DNA of 64,000 nucleotides from Nitrospira sp. (GTDB taxonomy: Bacteria; Nitrospirota; Nitrospiria; Nitrospirales; UBA8639), in assembly GCA_011523385.1 (NCBI GenBank), contig WTGX01000017.1:143553-207552 (forward strand). Direction: 5' to 3'. Below the pieces are notes generated by a model, which searched no databases, was not told where the DNA came from, and saw nothing but the letters and a program-made list of their open reading frames with translations. Within the stretch, counting starts at the first letter, position 1. Every line of letters begins with the position of its first letter. Positions 1 to 9,706 of this stretch are shown here, piece by piece. The position numbers and the translations under genes were made by a program.

Positions 1-1
1 G

Positions 2-2428
2 CGAGGGAAGTGGGCGCTCGCCAACCTCCCGGTGATTCCCGGTCACTTTGAACTCAAACCGATACAGAAGAATGAATCGCAACTCAAACTCATCAAGAAA
101 CTTTACGCACGCAAGGATATTGACAGGGTCATCAACGCCTGCGACGCCGGCCGCGAGGGCGAACTGATCTTTCATTACTTGATCCGCCATTTCAAGGGAT
201 CAAAGCCAGTCCAACGCCTTTGGTTGCAATCCATGACCCCGCAGGCGATACGCGAGGGCTTTGAGCGTCTTCGTGACGGTGATAAATTGTTGCCCCTCCA
301 GCGTGCCGCGGTGTGTCGCTCGGAGTCCGACTGGCTCATCGGGATCAATGCCACCCGGGCGATGACTGCGCTGAATTCGAGCGGTGGCGGGTTTTCACTG
401 ACGACGGTGGGGCGAGTGCAAACACCGACGCTCGCGATCCTTGTCGACCGCGAGAAAGAGATCCAGCACTTCGAGCCTCGCGAGTATTGGGAGGTCAAGG
501 CCACCTTCGCGATTGCCTCAGGACGGTACGAAGGGCACTGGGTTGATCCGCAGTTGCAAACCCGGGCGAAGCAGGGTGCCGCATCCGGTGAGGTCAAGGA
601 TCAACATGGCACCACAAAACCTGAGCGCATCTGGGATAAGACCCGGGCCGAGGCCATCGTGGCGCAATGTGCGAATCGGGAGGGCAACGTGTCCGAAACC
701 ACGAAGCCATCGAGCCAGCAGCCTCCGATGCTGTTTGATCTGACGTCACTCCAGCGTGAAGCGAACCGGCGGTTCGGGTTTTCGGCGAAGGCGACGCTCG
801 GCATCGCGCAGGCCCTCTATGAACGGCACAAGGTCCTGACCTACCCGCGTACCGATTCGCGGACGTTGCCCGAGGATTACCCGGACACAGCCAGGAAAAT
901 TATGCAATCACTGGGCTCTTCCAGCGCCGACCGGGTCGCCACGTCGCCGGAGAACAAAGATGACCGGCCGATCAGCCACTGGGCCCGACAGGTCCTTCAA
1001 AAAAACTTCATCAATGGGAACAATAAGCGCATCTTCAACAACGCTCAAGTGTCCGACCACTTTGCCATCATTCCGACCGGGGAGGTGCCGGGTAAACTGA
1101 AAGAACAGGAACAGCGCATCTATGAACTGGTCACGCGCTCGTTCATCGCGGCCTTCTACCCTCCGGCCCGGTTTGAAAACACCGCGCGCCGCACCGTCGT
1201 TGAAGGGCAGACCTTCGAGACCCGCGGGCGGGTGTTGATCGAGAGCGGCTGGTTGCAGGTCATGGGGCGCAAGGAAAGCAACGAGACGTTGCCTCCGCTC
1301 GAAGTCGCCGCCAAGGACGGCTCCGAAAAGGCCAGGACGGTCGAAATCGCAATGGAGGAGAAGCAGACCAAGCCTCCGCCGCGCTATAACGAGGCGACCC
1401 TGTTGTCCGCGATGGAAGGCGCGGGCAAACTGATGGAGGATGATGAGCTGCGGGAAGCCCTGCAGGGTCGTGGTCTCGGCACGCCCGCGACGCGTGCTGC
1501 GATCATCGAGGAATTGATCCGCAACAGGTACATCCTGCGGGACGTCCGTGAACTGATCCCGACGGCCAAGGCCACGACGCTCCTCAGGCTGTTACGCGCC
1601 CTCAAGATTGACGAATTGACCACGGCCGAATTGACCGGCGAGTGGGAAAAGAAACTGAAGCAGATTGAAAGTGACCAGTTCTCCTCCGAAGAGTTTATGC
1701 GGCACATTCGCAAGATGACGGTCAATATCGTCGAAGCCGCCCGGCAGTGTGACGTTGACCAGATTGACGACGAATACGCCGTGCTCGATGTGCCCTGTCC
1801 CAAGTGCGGCAAGGGTACGGTGCGGGAGAACTATCGCAAGTTCGTATGCGAAAGCTGTGATTTCTCGATTTGGAAATCCATCGCCGGGCGGGAGTTGTCA
1901 CCCAACGAAGTGACCGCCCTGTTGCGTGACCGGCGCCTCGGCCCCCTGAACGGGTTCCGCAGCCGTCTCGGCCGGGAATTTTCCGCCGAGTTGATCATCA
2001 AGGACGATTTCACCGCGGCGTTTGATTTTGGTGACACCGCCGCGGATGACGACATTGATCCGCAGACCTCCGACCAAGTCGGCCCCTGCCCCAAATGCGA
2101 CGCGCCGGTGCTTGATGCGCCGAGACGGTACATCTGTCGCAGCGGACTCGGCGACCAACCGGCTTGTGATTTCAAAATAAGCCGGCAGATTCTGAACCGC
2201 CCGATTGAGGCAGGTGAAGTGCGACAATTGTTGGATAAAGGGAAAACCGACCTCCTGCAAGGGTTCGTGTCGAAGAAGAACAGACGCAAGTTTGCCGCCC
2301 ATCTCACGCTTGACCTCAGTTCCGGTAAATTGGGTTTCGAGTTCGCCTCGCGCAAGAACGACGTGAACGGCGACGGCAAGAACAAACGGTTCGGGAGAAA
2401 GAAAGCCGCGCGAAGCTTCGGCGCGTGA
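2..2428 (+). CDS. topB: DNA topoisomerase III (type IA), 5' end cut by window edge
   Basis: Type IA topoisomerase that cuts and passes single DNA strands. The frame is open from base 2 and reads into a TopB-like segment (NLPVIPGHFELKPI), so the GTG at 32 is not the true start and the N-terminus lies outside the window. The TOPRIM acidic motif DAGREGE is at about nt 143-163. The active-site tyrosine is in YPRTDS near nt 841. The C-terminus carries two cysteine clusters, CPKC..CESC at about 1795-1860 and CPKC..C..C at about 2090-2170, which look like zinc ribbons. About 808 residues are visible, which is long for TopB because of this tail. It is convergent with clpX. TopB rather than TopA is favoured by the motif spacing. 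Confidence 0.93.
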   Translation, partial: RGKWALANLPVIPGHFELKPIQKNESQLKLIKKLYARKDIDRVINACDAGREGELIFHYLIRHFKGSKPVQRLWLQSMTPQAIREGFERLRDGDKLLPLQRAAVCRSESDWLIGINATRAMTALNSSGGGFSLTTVGRVQTPTLAILVDREKEIQHFEPREYWEVKATFAIASGRYEGHWVDPQLQTRAKQGAASGEVKDQHGTTKPERIWDKTRAEAIVAQCANREGNVSETTKPSSQQPPMLFDLTSLQREANRRFGFSAKATLGIAQALYERHKVLTYPRTDSRTLPEDYPDTARKIMQSLGSSSADRVATSPENKDDRPISHWARQVLQKNFINGNNKRIFNNAQVSDHFAIIPTGEVPGKLKEQEQRIYELVTRSFIAAFYPPARFENTARRTVVEGQTFETRGRVLIESGWLQVMGRKESNETLPPLEVAAKDGSEKARTVEIAMEEKQTKPPPRYNEATLLSAMEGAGKLMEDDELREALQGRGLGTPATRAAIIEELIRNRYILRDVRELIPTAKATTLLRLLRALKIDELTTAELTGEWEKKLKQIESDQFSSEEFMRHIRKMTVNIVEAARQCDVDQIDDEYAVLDVPCPKCGKGTVRENYRKFVCESCDFSIWKSIAGRELSPNEVTALLRDRRLGPLNGFRSRLGREFSAELIIKDDFTAAFDFGDTAADDDIDPQTSDQVGPCPKCDAPVLDAPRRYICRSGLGDQPACDFKISRQILNRPIEAGEVRQLLDKGKTDLLQGFVSKKNRRKFAAHLTLDLSSGKLGFEFASRKNDVNGDGKNKRFGRKKAARSFGA

Positions 2429-2520
2429 CGAGGAGTCGCGGTGTGGGGTATGCGAAAACGGCGCGGACGTTGTCGCTGGGTGCGTCAACCTTCGGTGACC
2501 GGGCTGACGGCACCCCCTCG

Positions 2521-3780
2521 CTACGAGCCCACGGCGGGCTTCATGCGTGGTGACGGTTCAATAAATTTGAACGGTTCACCTTGTTTGAGAATCACGTCCT
2601 CGGTAATCACCACTTCCTTGATATCGGTTTGCGAGGGGATCTCGTACATAATATCAAGCATGACCTCTTCCATGATCGCGCGAAGTCCCCGTGCCCCGGT
2701 TTTTTGCGCATAGGCTTTTCTGGCGACGGCATGGAGGGCCCCATCCGTAAATTTCAGCTTCACGTTGTCTAAAGACAACAGCTTTTGATACTGCTTGGTT
2801 AAGGCATTCTTGGGTTCGGTCAAAATCCGGACCAACGCGTGTTCATCCAACTCCTCCAGCGTCGTCACCACCGGCAATCGCCCGATGAATTCGGGAATTA
2901 ATCCGTATTGAAGTAAGTCTTCCGGTTGGATATGGGCCAGCAGGGACGCGGAGCGTTCCTGCGGCGAGGCGGACCGGTCCGATTTGAAGCCCATGCGGTT
3001 TCGGTTCAACCGTCGTTCGATAATGGGTTCAAGCCCGACAAACGCCCCGCCACAAATGACCAGGATATTCTTGGTGTCCACCTGGATGAACTCCTGATGG
3101 GGATGTTTCCGGCCGCCTTGCGGCGGCACGTTGGCCACCGTGCCTTCGATGAGTTTCAGCAGGGCCTGCTGCACGCCTTCCCCCGACACGTCGCGGGTAA
3201 TGGAGGGGCTGTCGGCCTTCCGCGTGATCTTGTCGATCTCATCGATATAAATGATGCCACGTTCGGCGCGTTCGACTTCATAATCCGAGGCTTGCAGCAG
3301 TTTCAGGATAATGTTCTCGACGTCTTCCCCGACGTACCCTGCTTCAGTCAAGGTGGTGGCATCGGCCAGGGTAAACGGCACGTCCAGGTAATCGGCCAGG
3401 GTTTGAGCCAATAGAGTTTTCCCGGTTCCCGTCGGCCCAATCATCAAAATGTTGCCCTTTTGGAGTTCGACGTCTCCGGTTTCATTCGCGGCGATGCGTT
3501 TATAGTGATTGTGAACGGCGACTGAGAGAATCTTTTTTGCGCGGGCCTGGTCGATGATATATTGATTCAGGTGGCGGTTGATCTCGACGGGTTTGCGAAG
3601 TTTAGAGGAAAGGGCTTCTTTGGCCTCTTGCCATTCCTCGGCCATGATTTCGTTGCAGAGGCCCACGCATTCGTCGCAGATGTAGACGGTAGGTCCCGCA
3701 ATCAGTTTGCGCACCTGATCGCGGCTTTTCCCGCAGAACGAACACCGTAGATTCTCGTCCGATTTGAGTTGTGTGGCCAT
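2521..3780 (-). CDS. clpX: ATP-dependent Clp protease ATP-binding subunit ClpX
   Basis: AAA+ unfoldase that feeds tagged substrates, including tmRNA-tagged proteins, into ClpP. At 419 aa it has the normal family length. The N-terminal zinc-binding domain has CSFC..CDEC at residues 14-41. Walker A is GPTGTGKT at about 115-122, the pore loop is GYVGE, and Walker B is IIYIDEIDK. It lies downstream of clpP with a 21-nt gap and is probably co-transcribed with clpP and tig. The ATG start precedes the zinc domain by the usual distance. Confidence 0.98.
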   Translation of the reverse strand: MATQLKSDENLRCSFCGKSRDQVRKLIAGPTVYICDECVGLCNEIMAEEWQEAKEALSSKLRKPVEINRHLNQYIIDQARAKKILSVAVHNHYKRIAANETGDVELQKGNILMIGPTGTGKTLLAQTLADYLDVPFTLADATTLTEAGYVGEDVENIILKLLQASDYEVERAERGIIYIDEIDKITRKADSPSITRDVSGEGVQQALLKLIEGTVANVPPQGGRKHPHQEFIQVDTKNILVICGGAFVGLEPIIERRLNRNRMGFKSDRSASPQERSASLLAHIQPEDLLQYGLIPEFIGRLPVVTTLEELDEHALVRILTEPKNALTKQYQKLLSLDNVKLKFTDGALHAVARKAYAQKTGARGLRAIMEEVMLDIMYEIPSQTDIKEVVITEDVILKQGEPFKFIEPSPRMKPAVGS

Positions 3781-3801
3781 GGGGTACTCGACGCTCAGCG
3801 G

Positions 3802-4413
3802 TCAGGCGCCGTTCGAGCCGGCCGTTTCCTTTTCCGACGCCCTGACAATGACTTCATCGATAAGACCGTAATCCTTGGCTTCCGTGCCCGACATGAAATA
3901 ATCCCGCTCGGTGTCCTGGCTGATTTTATCCAACGACTGACCCGTGTGTTCCGCCATGATCTGGTTAAGTCTTTCGCGAATTTTCAGGATCTCGCGCGCG
4001 TGAATGTCGATCTCCGTCGCTTGTCCCTGAAATCCTCCCATGGGTTGGTGAATCATCACGCGGGCGTTGGGCAGGGCGTACCGTTTGCCTTTGGTGCCCG
4101 CCGCCAGGAGCAGGGCGCCCATGCTGGCGGCCTGACCCAAACAAATGGTCGTAATCGGCGGTTTCACGTATTGCATGGTATCGTAAATGCCGAGGCCCGC
4201 GGTGACGCTCCCGCCCGGGGAATTAATATAGAGGTTGATGTCTTTTTCCGGATCTTCGGCTTCCAGGAACAGCAGTTGCGCAATGATGAGGTTGGAGAAA
4301 ACATCGTCGATGGGCGCGCCGAGAAAGATAATGCGGTCCTTCAAGAGGCGGGAGTATATATCGTACGCCCGTTCGCCGCGGTTCGTACTCTCAATAACCA
4401 TTGGAATTAACAT
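3802..4413 (-). CDS. clpP: ATP-dependent Clp protease proteolytic subunit ClpP
   Basis: Serine protease subunit that forms the double-heptamer chamber partnered by ClpX. The catalytic serine is in QAASMGA, the histidine in MIHQPMGG and the aspartate in TERDYFMS. The frame extends upstream to a TTG at 4437, but I choose the ATG at 4413. It gives the standard MLIPMVIE start, has an AAAGGG ribosome site just upstream, and yields 203 aa. The gene sits between tig and clpX. Confidence 0.97.
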   Translation of the reverse strand: MLIPMVIESTNRGERAYDIYSRLLKDRIIFLGAPIDDVFSNLIIAQLLFLEAEDPEKDINLYINSPGGSVTAGLGIYDTMQYVKPPITTICLGQAASMGALLLAAGTKGKRYALPNARVMIHQPMGGFQGQATEIDIHAREILKIRERLNQIMAEHTGQSLDKISQDTERDYFMSGTEAKDYGLIDEVIVRASEKETAGSNGA

Positions 4414-4455
4414 ACGGTTGTACCCTTTCTGTGCCAAACGGGTTTGCGGAGCGTC

Positions 4456-5781
4456 TTACCCCTGAATCACCGCAAATTGATAGACCAATTGAAGCGCTTT
4501 TTCAGCCCGGATGCGATCCTCGAACTCCTGAAGCGAACTTTCCCCTCCCGATTCCACCATCTTGCGGATGTCATCCAGTGGAACTTGAAGCCCTTTGGCA
4601 AGTTTGGTGAGTTCTTCCTCAATCTCCTGTTCGCTTACGGAAATCCCTTCCTTGTCCGCAATGGCTTCCAGGACCAACGCGAGCTTGACCCGTTTCTGCG
4701 CTCCCGGTGCCACCTCCTGTTGGATGCGTTTCGCTTGCTCTTCCATTTGGATTTGATCATCCATTGAGAACTTACCGCCCTTTTTTCGTTGCTCTTCCAT
4801 GACGCGTTGTCGAACCAGCGTACGAATTTCACGTTCGACCAAGGTCTCGGGCAGATCGAAGTGATGCATTTCCAACAGACGTTCCATGATCTGATCCTTA
4901 TAGCCTTCTTCGATATTCCGTTTGAGGACCGACTCCAATTCGGAGCGAATCATGTCTTTGAGCGCATCGAGGTTCTCATACTCCCCGCAATCTTTGGCAA
5001 ATTCATCATCCAACGGAGGGAGAATTTTCTGTTTCACGCCAAGGATGGAGAGATGAAACGTCACGACTTTGCCGGCCAGCCGGGCATCCGGATGCGAGGC
5101 GGCATATTCCTGCTGAAGTTCCGTGCGGTCTCCTTCCTGTTTTCCCACCAGCGCGTCGTCGATGACGAGACCCAGCACAGGTTCCTGAGACCCCACCTTG
5201 TGGAGGTGCCCTTCCTTTTTCGAACCTTCCACCGGCTCGCCGTCGACCGCGCCTTCGATCGTCACGACGGCATACAGGCCTTCAGCCAGGAGGGTGCCGG
5301 GAGGGGCGGCGTCGAGCCGGGCCTGTTGTTCTCGAAACCGGTCCAGGGCTTTATCCACGTCCTGATCGGTAATGGTCCGTGAATCGGGTTTCAAGGCAAT
5401 GGGGTTGGGCGGACGATAATCGCGTAATTCAATCGGAGGCTTAATTTCCACGGTAGCGGTAAAGGTCAGCGACGTGTTTCGGTGGGCTTTCATTCGCTCC
5501 ATAGGAGAAATTTCAACCAACACGGGTGCCACGCCGGCTTCTTGAATCGCCTTCTGGTAGTAAATCGGCACCAGGCGCTGAATGACATCCTGTTCGACGG
5601 CCTTCGCGTAGCGTTTTTCCAACATGGCGACCGGCGCCTTGCCGGGCCGGAAGCCCGGGACGCGCACCTGGTGCTTCAGATTGGTATACACCCGGTCGAA
5701 TTCCTGGTTGACAACGTCTTCCGGCACTTCAATTTTGATCGCCCGTTTAACCGGTCCCAATTCGGTGACTTCCAATTTCAT
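4456..5781 (-). CDS. tig: Trigger factor (ribosome-associated chaperone and PPIase)
   Basis: Ribosome-bound folding helper, 441 aa. The N-terminal ribosome-binding domain includes GFRPGKAP at about residues 43-50. A central FKBP-like PPIase domain follows, then the long helical C-terminal arms. The frame stays open upstream through the tRNA-Leu gene, so the start is set at the ATG at 5781 (MKLEVTELG), the family N-terminus. It is first in the tig-clpP-clpX order, with 42 nt before the clpP start. Confidence 0.96.
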   Translation of the reverse strand: MKLEVTELGPVKRAIKIEVPEDVVNQEFDRVYTNLKHQVRVPGFRPGKAPVAMLEKRYAKAVEQDVIQRLVPIYYQKAIQEAGVAPVLVEISPMERMKAHRNTSLTFTATVEIKPPIELRDYRPPNPIALKPDSRTITDQDVDKALDRFREQQARLDAAPPGTLLAEGLYAVVTIEGAVDGEPVEGSKKEGHLHKVGSQEPVLGLVIDDALVGKQEGDRTELQQEYAASHPDARLAGKVVTFHLSILGVKQKILPPLDDEFAKDCGEYENLDALKDMIRSELESVLKRNIEEGYKDQIMERLLEMHHFDLPETLVEREIRTLVRQRVMEEQRKKGGKFSMDDQIQMEEQAKRIQQEVAPGAQKRVKLALVLEAIADKEGISVSEQEIEEELTKLAKGLQVPLDDIRKMVESGGESSLQEFEDRIRAEKALQLVYQFAVIQG

Positions 5782-5817
5782 GTTGAACTCGTTCTGTGAT
5801 GCAAGACGGCTGTGGAG

Positions 5818-5900
5818 TGGTGCGAGAGGGGGGATTTGAACCCCCACGGTCTCCCACGAGATCCTAAGTCTCGCGCGTCTGCCAGTTCCGCCACTCTCGC
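5818..5900 (-). tRNA. tRNA-Leu (anticodon TAG)
   Basis: The minus strand folds into a class II tRNA with acceptor GCGAGAG paired to CTCTCGC. The anticodon arm CGAGA-CTTAGGA-TCTCG places TAG at positions 34-36. There is a long variable arm and a T arm GGGGGTTCAAATCCCCC. CCA is encoded at 5820-5818. It lies just upstream of tig. Confidence 0.96.
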
Positions 5901-6056
5901 TTCGTTGAATCGCTTCCTTTTTTCAGGATAACGGTACGGCTGGACCCTCAAGGCAACGGCTTGAGCCATTTTTTCTATTTACCCCTACGGTGCGCAGGGT
6001 GTCAACGCCCGGTCTTCCCGACAACGGGTTCTTGCCAGAATTCAATCGAGTAGGCT

Positions 6057-6380
6057 ATGGTGACCGGCATGGACCTCAAAAAACTGTATTTGAACATTTA
6101 CGAGCAATTCATCCGGACGCGCGACACGCACAAAGGGTTTCACTTTCAGGAGGAGACACTCAAAAGCGTGGCGCCCAAAACGGTTTCGTTCAAGAATCGC
6201 GTGCAATGGTGGACCCTTGACCGGCCCAGCCGGTTGAAGAAGATTGAGCAGGAACGGGATCGCCAACAGCAGGAGATTCTCACCCTCAAGCAAAAGCTTG
6301 TCCCCGACGCTTGTCCTCGATCCCCGTCCGAGCCGGGGCCAGGCTCTGATCGAGGATCTAATCGGGGACCCTCAGGCTAA
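6057..6380 (+). CDS. Hypothetical protein with repeat-encoded C-terminus
   Basis: No family recognised. The first 80 residues look like a genuine protein: amphipathic, with VQWWTLDRP and then a short Glu/Gln-rich coiled-coil stretch. The last 25 or so residues (Pro/Ser/Gly-rich) are translated from a 70-bp palindrome (6300-6369), so the ancestral gene was probably shorter. The start could be the ATG at 6057 or the ATG at 6069 (MDLKKLY). It is followed by a membrane-protein gene in the same direction. Confidence 0.55.
   Translation: MVTGMDLKKLYLNIYEQFIRTRDTHKGFHFQEETLKSVAPKTVSFKNRVQWWTLDRPSRLKKIEQERDRQQQEILTLKQKLVPDACPRSPSEPGPGSDRGSNRGPSG
6300..6369. repeat. Palindromic repeat element inside a coding frame
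   Basis: Nested inverted repeats: GTCCCCGA at 6300 pairs with TCGGGGAC at 6362, and TCCTCGATC at 6314 pairs with GATCGAGGA at 6348. Similar words (cgacNtttNtaatcggg) recur near 21088, 45465 and 56200. It reads through the C-terminus of the 6057-6380 gene. Confidence 0.75.
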
Positions 6381-6406
6381 TCGGCTTTCACTTCCCACGA
6401 CGACTC

Positions 6407-7222
6407 ATGTCGGAGTTCGTCCCAGCGACTCTTCAACTTTATCGTCAAGCCCTATTTGCGACCTGGCAGTCGCTGACCAGAAACTGGCTACTCGTCCCGG
6501 CGGTCATGATCCTGGCCGTGCTCATGTACGCGGCCACCGGAATGGCCATGGCCTTCGGCATGCTCGGTGGGTTGTTACTCGGCGTGGCCAATGCCTTTGT
6601 CGTGGGTGCGTTTCTGGGATTACTCGAACAAGCCGTGATGGGTGCCCGGCACATGGTCTGGCGCGATCTATGGGACGTGGCAGGCAGTTATTTCTGGGAC
6701 GTGATCACCATCGGCTTTATCGTGTGGGTGCCCCTGCAAATTCTCGAACTCGGCATGCAAGCCAACCCGTATGGGCCGGCAATCGTTTCAGCCGTCTTCC
6801 TGCTCCTGTTTATTTTGCTCAACCCCGTCCCCGAACTGATTTACCAGAGCCGTGCCGGTGCCTCCCTCGAAATCCTCAAAGACAGTTACGAATTCGTCCT
6901 GGAAAATTGGATTGAATGGTTTTTCCCCTTGGTCGTGATCCTGGCGCCGTTCGGGTTGTCCTTTTTCTTTTCGATTTCGAGCCGGAGCGGCCGGCTGATT
7001 GGCTTGGATTTTCTTCAACTCCTGGGATTGCCCTTCGCCGTGTTGAGCCAGTGGTTCCAGGCTCTTGGGCTTTCCTCCTCGACGGCCATGATCCTGGTTC
7101 TGTGTCTGACGCCTGTCGCGGCGGTGCTGATGATGCTGTTTCGCGGCCATCTCTATAAGGCGCTGACGGGATCGTCCCGGCGGCAACGGTTATTTCAACG
7201 ACGCCAATCCATGGGGAATTGA
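6407..7222 (+). CDS. Integral membrane protein, unknown function
   Basis: A 271-aa protein with about six hydrophobic segments: residues 28-52, 52-75, 97-118, 122-142, 172-195 and 225-248. The end is basic (SRRQRLFQRRQ), as expected for a cytoplasmic tail. No catalytic motif is visible. Long hydrophobic stretches around ELIYQSRAGAS resemble bacterial membrane proteins of unknown role. It lies between the small 6.1-kb gene and tRNA-Ser, same strand. Confidence 0.8.
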   Translation: MSEFVPATLQLYRQALFATWQSLTRNWLLVPAVMILAVLMYAATGMAMAFGMLGGLLLGVANAFVVGAFLGLLEQAVMGARHMVWRDLWDVAGSYFWDVITIGFIVWVPLQILELGMQANPYGPAIVSAVFLLLFILLNPVPELIYQSRAGASLEILKDSYEFVLENWIEWFFPLVVILAPFGLSFFFSISSRSGRLIGLDFLQLLGLPFAVLSQWFQALGLSSSTAMILVLCLTPVAAVLMMLFRGHLYKALTGSSRRQRLFQRRQSMGN

Positions 7223-7310
7223 GGGGTTCGATTGCTATCCCTTCCAGTTCCTTGTTGCTCGAAAGGCCCCATGCTAAGATGACCGACTCATCCCGTAATG
7301 CCCGTAATGC

Positions 7311-7400
<90 letters not shown>

Positions 7401-7493
7401 TAGGGTCAAGGCGGTATGATCGAGAACGAAACAAAGTTTTCACCAAAATGCAGTTTCGCCATTGCTCGTACGAAAGAGGAATGACGTCCTCGC

Positions 7494-8105
7494 TCATGTT
7501 TGACTCGGCCCCAGGAACGCATTGAAATTGGATGCAACTCGAAACGACAACTCGCGCCAGGCCGACGCAAAATTCTCGGCTGGCACGACTGGTCGCGTGC
7601 CGTTGTCCCATTCAAGCAGGGTTGATCGTCGGTACTCGATTCCCAATTGCTCGACGATGTTTACCTCGTAACGCCGCATCCAATCGATCAAATCCAAGGT
7701 CAACGTTGCGCACGCATTTCGCTGGGATTCAGTCGGCGTGTTCAACTTCGGGAGATCCGTATCGGACCAGGGCGGACAATCCAGCGTCGCATGTGTTGTA
7801 TATCGAGGTTGAAACTCATAGCGGGGGAGGAAGACGCCGCCCCACTGGCCATCTCCGTAGAACACACCAAACCCACGCAGCACAACACATCGTCTCCGCG
7901 GCATCGCCAAGGCATACACGCTAGCACAGTCTTTGCGATCGGCGGGCGGCTCGATGCGGTCAAAGCCGATCTCGAGCAGCCAATTGCCTTCCGGTCGCAA
8001 AATGTCTTGACCCCAGCACCACGCTTGTTGGCTTAGCAAGCTCACCGCTCGTTCAAGGAGTTCACCTTCAGCGCGTTCGTGATCATTCACTTGAAGTGCT
8101 ACCAA
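7494..8105 (-). CDS. Conserved hypothetical protein (WCWGQDILRPEGNWLLE type)
   Basis: About 203 aa, soluble, rich in Trp and Arg. It has WCWGQDILRPEGN early and PPWSDTDLPKLN and TESQRNACATLTLDLIDWM later. I do not know its activity, and there are no membrane segments. It is last in a minus-strand set after an FAD oxidoreductase and a small membrane protein. The frame stays open to 8192, but that part overlaps the previous gene. I favour the TTG at 8105, which has GAGG upstream. A GTG at 8090 (MNDHERAEG) is an alternative. The composition and the company of the two upstream genes recall planctomycete proteins (inference from memory). Confidence 0.65.
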   Translation of the reverse strand: MVALQVNDHERAEGELLERAVSLLSQQAWCWGQDILRPEGNWLLEIGFDRIEPPADRKDCASVYALAMPRRRCVVLRGFGVFYGDGQWGGVFLPRYEFQPRYTTHATLDCPPWSDTDLPKLNTPTESQRNACATLTLDLIDWMRRYEVNIVEQLGIEYRRSTLLEWDNGTRPVVPAENFASAWRELSFRVASNFNAFLGPSQT

Positions 8106-8109
8106 CGTC

Positions 8110-8403
8110 TCAGTCAGCCTCAGCAGTCGCAATCGATGCGATGTTTGCCAACAGCCATGCGGAGGCAGCAAACAACTGCAACCAATCCCCACCGGAACTG
8201 ATCCCGTAGGTCAGCATGCTGGCAATCCAGCAAACGCTGGCAGCCGTTTGTCCGAGCCATTCGACGCGTAGCGTCCGTGCTAGTCGGCTTCGCCCCGCGC
8301 CGGATACAATCCCCCTCCTCGCGGCCTCGCTCGTCGCGTTCGGTTCGCTCGAAGGCGCGGCGAGTGTCCACCCGGCGACCACTTCGTCGTTCCCCGTCAA
8401 CAT
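8110..8403 (-). CDS. Small membrane protein coupled to oxidoreductase
   Basis: A 97-aa protein. The first 45 residues are Ala/Arg/Ser-rich with no domain visible. The rest (VEWLGQTAASVCWIASMLTY, then LFAASAWLLANIASI) forms two short hydrophobic helices. Its ATG overlaps the stop of the oxidoreductase gene (ATGTTGA), which suggests translational coupling. Function unknown. Confidence 0.6.
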   Translation of the reverse strand: MLTGNDEVVAGWTLAAPSSEPNATSEAARRGIVSGAGRSRLARTLRVEWLGQTAASVCWIASMLTYGISSGGDWLQLFAASAWLLANIASIATAEAD

Positions 8404-9524
8404 ACGCACTCTTCCCCACAGCAGGAGAGGTCATCGAGATACATGCCCCACTTTCGGTAATTCTCCAACTCTTCAGCCGGCAGCCCCAGGGAACTGGCAA
8501 TCGCCTTGGCAACCACGGCGAAACGCTGTCGATACTTGTAGATAAAGCAAAAGGCATGGTTATCGTGACGCACGGCGGGCCCGCACAGAAACAGACCCGG
8601 CACAATGGTTGATTCATCGTGCTCGCTCAGTAGCGGAAAGCCGTCGTCGCGTCGCTCGAACGAATCTGCGACCAGCTTGTGACTTCCTTCAAATCCACCC
8701 GCCCAGAGTGGCGGAACGCTAGTTTGAAACCGCCGTCCGTCCTGTGCCGTGACTTCATACGTGGCGTCCACGCGGGTGACAGAGGCGATTGGCGTTTGCG
8801 GAAACAACTCCACATACTCCTCAAACCAATCTTCTCGCATCCGTTCGAGCGAATACGTAGACAGTGCGACACTGGGATCGGAACTTTGGTCTTTCCATGG
8901 ACAACCTTTGTCGAACAACCGTACCCGTTTGTCGCGATACGCCAGATGGTAGGCCGCGTCGACACCACTCTCGTAGCCACCGACAATGATGAAATCGTCT
9001 CCGTCAAGTTCTTCATAGCTGGCAATTGTTGCCGTGTGTCGACAAAGTTCGCTGCCGACGAACCCATTCAGACGTGGGTATTGGAACTCGCCAGCCGCCC
9101 AAATGACGTACTTGGCTCGTAAGGTCTCGTCAGCCGTATCGATGCGAAAGTCGTCGCCAACTTTTGTTGTCCGCGTCACGCTAGTCCTCTCACGTATCGA
9201 CAACTCGAAAAACTTCGCGACTCCCCGCAAGTGCGACGCGTATTCCTCGCCCGTCGGATGCTCAACCTCTAAGCTGAACGCGGGCGAAACACCAATCGCG
9301 ATCGAGTTCAAATCGAGCATACCAATCGAATTGGTCGGAAATGAGGGGGTGATGAATCGAGTTTCGGCTGGCCATGAAGCAAACGACGATCCGACCGTGT
9401 GTCGCTCGAGCACGATAAAGTTCTCAATACCCGCATGTTTTAGGGCTATCGCAACCCCCACACCCGCGGCACCACCACCAACGACTACGACATCGTAAGT
9501 CTTGACGTTAGTTGCAATCGTCAT
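8397..9524 (-). CDS. FAD-dependent NAD(P)-binding oxidoreductase with C-terminal Cys cluster
   Basis: A 375-aa flavoprotein. The FAD-binding Rossmann motif VVVGGGAAGVG is at about residues 11-21. A second dinucleotide motif, FIIVGGYESGVDAAYHL, is near residue 175, as in thioredoxin-reductase-like and flavin-monooxygenase-like enzymes. It lacks a CxxC redox pair in the second domain, but the last residues are CCGEECVC, a possible metal or disulphide site. The ATG at 9524 follows GAGGGG, while the TTG three bases earlier is not needed. It heads a three-gene set placed downstream of the ribosomal-protein operon in the metal-homeostasis block. The substrate is unknown. Confidence 0.85.
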   Translation of the reverse strand: MTIATNVKTYDVVVVGGGAAGVGVAIALKHAGIENFIVLERHTVGSSFASWPAETRFITPSFPTNSIGMLDLNSIAIGVSPAFSLEVEHPTGEEYASHLRGVAKFFELSIRERTSVTRTTKVGDDFRIDTADETLRAKYVIWAAGEFQYPRLNGFVGSELCRHTATIASYEELDGDDFIIVGGYESGVDAAYHLAYRDKRVRLFDKGCPWKDQSSDPSVALSTYSLERMREDWFEEYVELFPQTPIASVTRVDATYEVTAQDGRRFQTSVPPLWAGGFEGSHKLVADSFERRDDGFPLLSEHDESTIVPGLFLCGPAVRHDNHAFCFIYKYRQRFAVVAKAIASSLGLPAEELENYRKWGMYLDDLSCCGEECVC

Positions 9525-9702
9525 CAAGCGTTCCCCTCGGTAACTTCACTGCTGCAAACAACCACGCAGACAACCGTAACGGCGGTTCAGCAGGTGAGCG
9601 GAAACCGGCACGATTCCGCCCGGCATGCGTGAGCACGGCCTGCCCTTCCTGCGGATAAGCAAACCCGGCGAACATTTCACAAAGCTGTCCCACGCGCATC
9701 AT
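9508..9702 (-). CDS. Doubtful small ORF between rpmG and oxidoreductase
   Basis: Open frame of about 64 aa starting 4 nt after the rpmG stop and overlapping the oxidoreductase start. It is Arg/Pro-rich with no family. Much of it covers an inverted-repeat region (CTGCTG..CAGCAG arms, about 9550-9600), so it may be non-coding linker. Reported for completeness. Confidence 0.2.
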   Translation of the reverse strand: MMRVGQLCEMFAGFAYPQEGQAVLTHAGRNRAGFRSPAEPPLRLSAWLFAAVKLPRGTLDDDCN

Positions 9703-9706
9703 GCCC

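Noticed and set aside
5782..5847. Upstream extension of the trigger factor frame
   Set aside because: It reads through the 3' part of tRNA-Leu; the family N-terminus begins at 5781.
9550..9600. Integron attC site
   Set aside because: Inverted arms exist, but the conserved core half-sites are not convincing and no integrase or second attC is seen.
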